Origin: Pohlia nutans
Taxonomy: Eukaryota; Streptophyta; Bryopsida; Bryales; Mniaceae
Length of the DNA stretch: 64,000 nucleotides
Direction: 5' to 3'
Assembly: GCA_022496805.1 (NCBI GenBank)
Contig: CM040094.1
Location: forward strand, 8,703,501 to 8,767,500
A program made the translations under genes and the position numbers. Below the pieces are notes generated by a model. The model was not told the DNA's origin and did no database searches. It saw only the letters and a program-made list of their open reading frames with translations. Below, one piece after another: positions 55,076-64,000 of the stretch (positions within the stretch are counted from its first letter, which is position 1; every line of letters begins with the position of its first letter).

Positions 55076-58000
55076 CTAAAATCCCTCCGCTCCCTCCCTA
55101 CTCAGACAATTAATTATTCTAGCCTGATTAAGGGGGTTTTGAATTCTTACCTAAGTTTATTAAATAGCCGCCTCGGGGTTGGTGCCTTCAAGACCAGCTT
55201 GCGTGCGTGCATGCATGCACCAGCGAGCATTTTTTAAACCCTCGTCCAGCTTGCAATCCTCACAGTCTTTAGCCGATCTATGGCTCCTTCGTCACTGTGA
55301 GTTTCTTGCTATTCTTCACTGAGAGTTTCTTGCCCTTGGTAATTGCGTCTTGTGCTTGGCGACGTTGTGTGAGGGGAGTGCCGGAGTTATAGTAATTCTA
55401 GCCTGGGGTTTCGAAAGTTGCTTGGACAAGCCTACACTGCTCTCCAACATGGAGGGTTTGCCTTTATCGAGCTAGGTTCATGAAGTTTTGTGATTTGATT
55501 GACGATCTATGTTTTTCTTGCTTTGTTGTATGTTGATTTTGGTTCATGGACTTGTGATTGCAATAACACGCTGAAGTTACCTGAAGACACCTCGTATGCG
55601 CATTCTAACCCCCGTTTGTGGCGTTGGATTGTATGGGTACAGGTGAGGGTGGCTTCCTCTTGTTCTTTCCTCATGATTTTACAACAAATTGCGCAAGAAT
55701 TGTGGAAGAATGGTTTCTTCCCTTTAAGCTTTTAGGAACCGTCATTCATAGTGTGCTTTTATGCAGAGCTTTTGTGAGTCTTTTGTAAAGCTTTTTGTAC
55801 CTTTTATGCAAAGCTACTGTTTATTATGTTTAGAACCTGGTTGCTCAATTACTTGTATATCTCAGTTCATGAAAGGCTCATATTGAGCTTTCTTGATTTT
55901 TGTCTTAAAAAGCCTTGTCTTGATGTGACTCTGCTCTGGAAGCTCCATGCTTTGCATTGCTTTATTGATTTTTGTCTTAAAAAACCTTGTCTTGATGTGA
56001 CTCTGCTCTGGAAAGCTCTATGCTTTGCACTGCTTTATACTAGTTTTATTCCTTGCCAGCCTAATATAGCTTAGTTTAGATAAAGACATTGAATTGATAT
56101 GCTCTGAAAAGAGATGTTCCGAAAAAGCGCTTTTTTTCTTCATAAATTTTGGTGATGTAAGTTTAGGTCTCATTTTAATTATGTTTTTTCACAATACTAT
56201 ATGATTGATTGAAATTGTCATTTTAAGATTATGAATCCTTGGTTTTTGAGGGGCTAATGTGTGAGCTAATTCTGTTTTTGAATTCACTTTGGAAATTTAT
56301 TGTCAATGAATGTGATCTTTATGACATATTTTTATTACTTAAAATGTCAGACATAAATTATTTTTCATATTGGTATGTTTTTTAAGTGATTAATTTCAAG
56401 TTTTATAAACGTGTTAGTAGTGTAGATCTATTAGAGTTCTAAGTGACTCACGATGCCAACTCCATTTAATGGTTTCACACGATCTATAGTTTTATATAAT
56501 TTAGGGTTTTGGAATTTATAAAAAATACTTTTTATTTCCTATACATTATGAGGAATTATTATTTAAAAAATTTACATATGATAAATTTTATACTATTATA
56601 TTACTACCGGTATACATGTTTGTCACTAGTAGAGCAAAAAGAAACAAAGCCCTAATTGACTTTATTAGGCATTTGGTGTGGATTAAATTTATTGAGAATA
56701 AATTTGTGAATTTAATTTGATTTCACAAGATTCTTTCAATAAATATGATTCTCTTAGTTTACATTGTTTGGACTCTAAAATCCATAGTCCTTTGGAATGC
56801 CCCTATTTCCATTGGAACAAATCTAATAAAAGACACGAGATATTTTTTTTAATTCAATTCATTCAAAATTTGAAAAGATGATAAATGAGTATTCAAAAAT
56901 CAAATCTAAAATATATGACACTCACGGTTATGGATGAAATGAACATTTGATTTGAGTTTTAAATCAATTTTTAAAAATGATCTTATAAAATTCCAAAATG
57001 TGGTATATGCCACACATCTCGAATGAAAGTGGAGGTTTATAGGTTTTATATGTTTATCATTCAAACTTACTTCAAGTGTTTCCAAATGACTATGATTGGG
57101 TTGGATCATAACTGAAGTATTATACTTTGACAATCTTACGCACTTTAGTTCTTATAAAGTACAATGAGGTATAACATGCCAAATAGATTTTTTTATTATT
57201 CATTGATTACCGTAAGTTAAGGTGATTTTCTTTAAAGTTTGATTTTTATGCAAATTACAGTATAGCTTGCAAATAAATAAATGTATATATATGTATATGT
57301 ATATATGTATATATATGTATATATATATATATATATATATTCTAAGGCTCCGCTTCTCTCTGCACTACGAGTAACAAAGTGAAAGGCCGTGAAATTGAAT
57401 AAGACATGAAAAAGCTAGGTTACTTCACATAATGGTTTTTTGAGGGCCAAATGGAATAGTCACGGGAAAACCATTTAAGGATGTAAAAGACTAGCCGTTA
57501 CATCATAGAAAAACCCGCCCTAGAATTGTTGTCGACTGCTGCAGATTCATTGACTCATTTACAAACCCTACAACCATTGAAAAGTCACAAGTGAAACCTA
57601 TAGTCGTTAATACCATTTTTTTAAACCAACCTACAGCCGGAATAAATTCTTTTTAGTTTTCTTTTAATTCTTGAAATTTATTTATTTTTGCAACAATTTT
57701 GATTGACTATCAAAATTTAGGGTTAAAATAGGTTTCTATGGCAAGTAAAGTCTTCGAGGCTTATGATAGCAGAATATTAACCTTGAGTCATTTATTAAAA
57801 AAATTATAGTTAATTTTTCTACATTTTCACGATGACTTAAGTGATTAAAGGTTAATATTGTAATAGAATAAGTTTGAATTGTATTCAGATTGTTATATAC
57901 AACACAAAAAAAATGAATTTTGTAGTTTTGTAAGTATATTTCAATTTTTCTAAAAACACGTAATTTCATCAAAACATGAAATTAAAACACACACAACATT

Positions 58001-58409
58001 TGTTCCTCTTTTGAAAATTAATGGCATTTTATTGACATCATGATGTTTAATATCTACAATGAAATGTTGTTTAAGAAATGAAGTCTTTAAATCATTTATT
58101 CTTCATCGAAACCTTCAATTTCCATTAAATTTAATGTTGTAAAAACTTTAATTTTCTCACAATAAGATACATTTTGAAAGTATCGGTATGAAATATATAT
58201 AACAAGTGACATCAAGATTATTTTTAACAAAGAGATCCAAGAAGAATGGCACATATTTGAATGTTAATTTTAAAATAGTTTGTTCAATTGCTAATATTTC
58301 ATACAAAATTTGACACAAAAAGCTCTTAGATACAAAAATGTAGTAGTAACAAACTTTGATGTAAAGACAAACATACAACAAAAAAAAGCCTTTCAAACTT
58401 TGAATAAAA
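55076..58409. other. Intergenic, no gene recognised
   Basis: Contains a direct 70-bp duplication (about 55896-56036, landmark GTCTTGATGTGACTCTGCTC) and a TA/TATG microsatellite at about 57283-57341. Small ORFs here have no recognisable content. The last few hundred bases are the promoter side of CFAP57. Confidence 0.35.
57283..57341. repeat. AT/GTAT microsatellite
   Basis: A run of TATATG and TA units, ending in an uninterrupted TA stretch of about 20 bp. Confidence 0.9.
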
Positions 58410-61400
58410 ATGGCTTTAGCTTCTCTCATTCCTCATTATGTTTTTGGCATTAAGTCAAGCATTAAAAACTCATTATTTTTTATCGACGAAACAACAGTTG
58501 TTTATCCAGCGGGACATAATTTAGTATTTTGGAGTTTAGATCAAAAATCTCAAAGAATAATATCTGGGACTCCTGATACAGATGGCATATCTGCTATTGC
58601 ATTGACGCCCAATAAAAGACAAGTTGCAATAGCTGAACGATTAGTCCCTGTGACTGAGAAAATCCTTCGTGGAGTAAGCCCATCTGAAGCCAAAGCACAA
58701 TCTCCAACAGGTAAAAACTATATATTTTGTAGCTTTATTAAAAATAGAACTTAATAAATAAATTTCATCACAAATTTAGATTCTTTGATATTATACAATA
58801 GATATGAATCTTTTATAAGCTTCAAGAAACCAATATAGTAATTCATACAAAATAATATAATACATAAAAAAAATCAAATCCATGAAGTTCTTTATTTGAT
58901 TCAAGATCATGATGTTCACACTACTACACCAGTAGCATGAGTTGCACGGGTTTTGATTGCACACCCTACATCCTGCCTTTGGTAGACAATAGCTTGCAAA
59001 ATCCCTAACATAGAATTAACAAGGGGAGAGGCCTTGCATGAAGCAATATGAAAAGGATATAGGATTTCATTTTACAATTAGAAAACACAAAATTCAAATA
59101 CAATTATAAATTATGGGAAAATAATGAATTTAAGAAATGTTGAAATTTACTATTTATGTTTTGTAAATGATTTAACAGTAAATGAAATTTTGTAGGAAAT
59201 GAATCCAAATTTCCAACAATTAGCATATATGATACATCTACTTTGAAGAGACGAAAGGTTTTAGGTGGAATTGATATTGGGTCAAAAGAATTTATATCCA
59301 TTGCTTTTACATCTGATACAAAGATGATTGCTGCTCAAGGTGATTTAAAATTTACAATGGACATATCATATTTATATTTGTAAAAAATATTTTTATTCAT
59401 ATTTCTTTATTAAAATGCATTATCATCTTTTATCATAAAATCTCAACTTTCTTAAACCAAAATTAGGCGGACCCCCGGAGTGGAATCTCGTAACATGGAA
59501 TTTGGACAAACAAAAAGTCATTGCATCCGTGAAAGTTTCTTATCATGGAACTGATGCTTATCAAGTTGAGTTTCTACCTTACAAATAAAATTCATGTTTT
59601 ATAGAGTAATTCATTTCTTCCCTTAGAGGAATGGATTGTATAAGTATGGACAAACAAACAACTCTAACAAACTCTTTATTCATAATGATTTTCATACCAA
59701 CATTATGATTATATCTATTGTTGTAGCTTCAAAGTAGCTTGGTCAAAAATATTAAAAAATATAAAAAGGTACCCTAGTTTTTAGGAAATCATTCACCTAA
59801 CTAGCCTAAAAAAATTACAATTATTAAAAATTCTAGTGGTTTTAATATTTTATTTTATTTTGATACATTACTGTCCGATCTTAATATATTATTTTTTGTG
59901 TTGCCTAACTATTTTTTGCACTTTAATTAATTATTAAGCAAAAAATTGTCCAAGCTGCTAAGAAGCTCAACGTTACAAAATTTTCTTATGATTAGAAATA
60001 CATGTTGAATGTATGACCATTTCACCTAAATGCAATCTATGTTTCAAAATTGATTTAGGTTCAATGTTGTCCACAAAACCCGGCATTAATAACAGTTGTA
60101 GGGGTTGGATTTGCCCGTACTTATAAAGCCACCGAGACACAATTAAGGCCAGTTTCTACGGATGTGAGCAAAAGGGAAAACCAAATATTTGTATGCCATA
60201 TGTGGCTTGAGGTGAAAAAAGAAGATGATTCCGATATCGATGCTTCTGATAAAGATAGTACAGAAAAACAAAAAGATGGTACTTGTATTTATTCAGTCAA
60301 TTCAGGCGAGCTTTTGCTTGTTGATGGGGGTGAGGTTCGTTTTACTTCAAATTAATTATGATCTTCATAGGTTTTTATATACATAAGTTCTAGTCATCGT
60401 CCAAAGGGTAAGGATGTAGGGACTGTGAATGAACAAATTTTTAAAGGACATTTTCTAATTTAGAAAAAATAGTATTTTTTTATTTTTATCTTCAAAATAT
60501 AGATGTGATTTACAATCTAAAAATTTAAGTAGATATTATTCTTGTCACGGATGATGTTTGAAAAAATAATTCATTAAAGCATTTCTCCAGTATTAGCAAT
60601 CCATGGTCAAAGTGGTTTAAAAACTGAGAAAGCTAAGACTAATTGGGCTTAGTGTGTCCTTTATGGGTTAATGTATATTGACACATAATTAGGTTTTGAA
60701 ATGAATTATCTCTTCTATGTGTAATTAAGGTTAAGTTTCCAGACCGTTCCAAAAATCAAATTATGTTAAACTTTGTCCTAGGTCTAAAGCATTGCCTTTA
60801 TTAAAAGTGCACGTGCAATGTGTTACACTTGAAAGAACGACATTGTAGGATTGCAGAACAAATGCGGGCTTGGTGATTGCCAATACCTTACAACTTACAA
60901 CATAAAATCTAAATTAATTTGCATGATAGAAAGGCTCCAAGGAATTCATAGCCTAAATTTATAATCATAGTTTTCAACTTTGTTCACTTTTCACATTGCA
61001 CTTGTTCATTTAATAAAAGTGAGATGTATCAAGTTGCAATATATTTGTGTAATACAAAAAATTAAAAATTAAAAAAAAAAAACCATATTGCTAATAGAAA
61101 AGAGGATACTTGGGCACCAAGGAATAGTGCCTAGAACATAGTGCCTAAGCATGGTGCGTTAGTGCATTCTAAAAACGATATAATATTTTTGAGTGCTTTT
61201 TTAAACATAATATTTTTTAAATGTTCCTAACAAGTATAATGGTTTTAACAGATTATGGCTACTATTTCCGCTGATGAAAATCAAATTGATATAGTAGAGA
61301 GTATGATCCAATATTCAAAAGGATTTATTTGTGGAGAATCTACTGGAATTGTGTGCTTATATGAGAAGCTAGAATCTGGAGAGTTCCATTACAAAAAGGT

Positions 61401-63861
61401 ACTACTTCTATTCATATCAAAAACAATTTATCGCTTGCCAAAAATAATAAAAGTAATGCCATACAAAATTTGTAATTCAAAAGTTTCAAAATATTTATGA
61501 ATTTTTAATAATGAATTGTTTTAATTTAGAAATAATTTGGCTACAAGTACTTTAGGCTAAGGACCGCTTCACACTATAGCCAAAGGTCGATAGGCCGTCA
61601 ATTTCCACCAATTGAATTGCGAGAAACTAAAAGTCCAAAGGCTGTTCACACTAAAGGCCAGAGTCCAAAGGCCGTCACCCTCCGAAATGCTTACATGGCA
61701 ACACTTTTTGACCAAGGTGACGGCCTCTCAAAAAGAAGTTTTGGTCAAATGGGAATGGAAACCCAAAGTATGGTTGAAAGGCCGTCAATTTCTTTTCATA
61801 AAAAATGAAAACTATATTTTATTGCCTATTTTCAGTAGATTTCTTTGGACTCTCAACAAAGTTTGGCCACTCAATCCCACGGCCTCTCGACTTGGATGGT
61901 CATAGTGTAAAACGGCCCTAATAGCTGATTCATCACTAATTTTCCAAATGGTCCTTACTTTTGGATTTTTTTCATTTCAACACTACAAATATTATTGATT
62001 TTTTTTTCATCATATTTATTTAAACTGATTTTTTTGAAAAAAGTATATAAATTCAAAAATTTCCAACTTTCATATTTTTATCAATTGGCTTTGTATGTGG
62101 ATGCTCAGACTCAAAATATCAAAATGGAAAACAAAGGAGTTAAAGTACAAAATATGGCAATTTCTCCTGATGAAACTTGGTTGGTGTGTTCGATGGAAAA
62201 TAATCAAATAATAGCATTTCCGTTCCAAAATCTTGATATGGTCAAACCCAACGAAGTACCAAAAGACATGATAGTGCAAGTAAGTTTTCATTTTGGGATT
62301 TTATAAGAAACTTATTACAATGTTTATAACAAAACTTCATAATTTAGAATATACTTGTAGAGTGATCTTTTGATGCTTGAACTTTTATTTACTTTAAGCA
62401 TCTTTTGCTTTCTATTGTATAAAATTCATATTTACAATATTTTTTGCATTACATGACATGCCATGTAATGTAGGAATTTCATACAAATGTAATTACAGGA
62501 ATGAGTATGTGCATGCGAAGACCACTTATTGCAACATCTAGTTTAGACAAGACTGTGCGGATATGGAATTATATAACTAAGTCTGTAGAACTTATTGGAG
62601 TATATCCTGAAGACACACTTTCAATATCCATGCATCCCGATGGTAAGTTAATTTTTCATTTACTACAGGAAAAATATTCTAATAAAATCTTATAAATTTA
62701 ATATTTAGCTTTTGTAATAATACAAATTTGTGTGTATGTATGTTATTTTTCAAAAGAATTTTTTTAATTCATATTTATTAATTTGAAAGTGTAAAAATTG
62801 AAATAAAAAACTTCATAGCTAATAGTCAAAATTAAATTTGATGAAGGCCTTCAGATACTTGTGGGTTTTGTGGACAAACTTCGATTAATGAATCTACTTT
62901 TGGACGATATCAAAATAATCAAAGAATTCAATGTAAAAGGTTGTAATGAGTGCTCTTTTAGCACCGGGGGACAGTATTTTGCAGCAGTGCATAGCAATGC
63001 TGTGCATATTTTTGAAACGTATACATGTGCAAATGTTGGAAATTTACGTGCTCATAGTGGAAAAGTGTGCATTCCACATCAAAATATATTTTATTATTAC
63101 TAATTTTATTATCTACTTTTATTATTACTACTTTTATTACCCTTTAAAGATGTGTTGAAAATTGATTGATACAAAAAAATATTTACAAAATTTTGGAAAC
63201 AAATTATAAATGATAAAAATTTAAAAAAATTTAAAATTTATGTGACCATTAACTCAAAAAACAAACATACCGAAGTTTTCTAGCAACTTGGTCAAAAAAT
63301 AAATAATTAAAAGGGTACCTACGTTTCCGGAATATAAATGACCTAGTTTGCCAACAAAATATTAAATATTAAAAGGCCAATAGTTTTAATATTATCTTTT
63401 GTATGTTTCCGCCCAAATTTAATGTATTATTTTTCACATTGCTTAACTTCTTTTTGAACTTTAACTAATTATTAGGCAGAAAGCTGGCCAAGCTACTAGG
63501 AAGCTACAGTATAGAATAATTATTCTTGCGAAAGTGTAAGTGAAATTTATAAGTCCAACATAAAATATAGTAAATTATTATCATCAATGTATTCAAAATT
63601 AATATGTTGAACTGAAAAACACTATTGTAATTTACAAAGGTTCGAAGTGTAGCTTGGTCACATGACGATTGTTTTCTTTTAACTGCTGGAATGGATGGAG
63701 CAATATATGAGTGGGAATTAAAAAGTCTAAAACGCTCGCGTGAAAATGTAATAAAAGGATGTCAATATTCAGGAGTAGTAACTGTTAAAGATTCACAAAC
63801 TTTTTTTGGAGTGGGCACGGATCGAAAACTCAAGGAACTTGATAATGCTATAGTTATAAAG
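58410..63861 (+). CDS. CFAP57: CFAP57 (WDR65) cilia and flagella protein, 5' part, nine exons
   Basis: WD-repeat protein of motile axonemes, associated with inner dynein arms. Exons: 58410-58710, 59196-59339, 59467-59564, 60059-60334, 61252-61398, 62109-62279, 62474-62642, 62847-63064 and 63640-63861; each junction is GT-AG and phases close, giving 582 codons before the window ends. Diagnostic blocks include HYVFGIKSSIKNSLFFIDE at the N-terminus, RRPLIATSSLDKTVRIWNY (WD repeat), GFVDKLRLMNLLLDDIK, CSFSTGGQYFAAVHSNAVHIF and MDGAIYEWELKS. The animal protein is about 1,250 residues, so this is roughly the first half: two beta-propellers, with the coiled-coil C-terminal half lying beyond the window. 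No stop or frameshift is seen. Introns contain at least three MITEs. Confidence 0.93.
59725..59967. mobile_element. MITE in CFAP57 intron 3
   Basis: Ends AGCTTCAAAGTAGCTTGGTC and the complement of AGCTTCTTAGCAGCTTGGAC. A related copy is in intron 8 of the same gene. Non-coding, AT-rich interior. Confidence 0.7.
61553..61920. mobile_element. hAT-like MITE in CFAP57 intron 5
   Basis: The right end, on the minus strand, reads TAGGGCCGTTTTACACTATG. The left end TAGGCTAAGGACCGCTTCAC is related, with a short insertion, and continues ACTATAGCC. The motif AGGCCGTCA recurs several times inside. The GGGCCG-type end suggests hAT, but no 8-bp duplication could be defined. Confidence 0.6.
63274..63505. 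mobile_element. MITE in CFAP57 intron 8, same family as 59725
   Basis: The interior shares the order of landmarks with the intron-3 copy (TTGGTCAAAAA, GGTACC, TTTTAATATT, TTAATTATTA/TAATTATTAGGC), and both ends carry AGCTTCCTAGTAGCTTGG-like inverted repeats. Moderately diverged. Confidence 0.65.
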
Positions 63862-64000
63862 GTAAAAGAAAATTGGTTTAACAAATGAATGTACTATAAT
63901 CTATACATACATAGAAAAATAAATTATTTAGATGATTGTTGGTTATAGTAACATAATTTTATTAGATATCATAATAAATAATAAAACCTACATATTGTAT

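Noticed and set aside
1..64000. tRNA and rRNA genes
   Set aside because: None recognised on either strand; the tRNA-iMet-like 14-mer at 19529 is a retrotransposon primer site, not a tRNA gene.

Overview
The window is nuclear DNA of a land plant. Genes have short exons with GT-AG introns, there is a plant UDP-glycosyltransferase with a PSPG box, and the rest is dense in plant-type transposable elements. The right end carries the 5' part of CFAP57 (WDR65), an axonemal protein. It is expected only in plants with flagellate sperm, so a bryophyte, lycophyte or fern is most likely, a cycad or Ginkgo less so, and a flowering plant is very unlikely. No species is claimed.

Region by region. 0.4-2.5 kb: a two-exon UDP-glycosyltransferase (minus). 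2.5-8.6 kb: partly duplicated intergenic DNA, two C2H2 zinc-finger exons (minus) and several MITEs. 8.6-9.2 kb: a MITE with a perfect 9-bp target duplication. 10.74-26.28 kb: a region bounded by about 50-bp G/A-rich terminal inverted repeats, read here as one giant DNA transposon of about 15.5 kb (about 9.9 kb without a nested insertion). It holds a small acidic-protein gene, a broken SWIM-zinc-finger transposase-like gene, a basic-protein ORF split by a young full-length Ty1/copia element, a 2.5-kb array of 131-bp repeats rich in palindromes, and a decayed gene resembling N4/N6 DNA methyltransferases. 26.8-30.1 kb: a multi-exon pseudogene with a tyrosine-recombinase domain (Crypton/DUF3504-like). 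30-34 kb: AT-rich DNA with MITEs and a perfect hairpin. 34.3-38.7 kb: an apparently intact 11-exon multiple inositol polyphosphate phosphatase (minus) with two Stowaway-like MITEs in its introns. 38.7-50 kb: MITEs and decayed transposase genes (PIF/Harbinger, Tc1-type) plus an unidentified decayed coding region. 50.5-52.8 kb: an intact three-exon TRAPPC6/Trs33 gene (minus). 53-58 kb: a MITE, a 138-bp tandem repeat, a microsatellite and no recognisable gene. 58.4-63.9 kb: CFAP57 exons 1-9 (plus), continuing past the window.

Four host genes look functional (UGT, MINPP-type phosphatase, TRAPPC6 and CFAP57) and are unrelated in function. The rest is mobile DNA of different ages: the copia element has LTRs that read as identical and an open frame, while the giant element, the tyrosine recombinase and the Harbinger and Tc1 copies are broken. 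The most unusual content is the giant element, which combines a SWIM-type transposase remnant with a methyltransferase-like gene and a palindromic array. The recombinase pseudogene beside it and the copia element's apparent half-tRNA primer site are the next most unusual. All exon boundaries were derived by reading splice signals and checking that phases add up, without transcript evidence.
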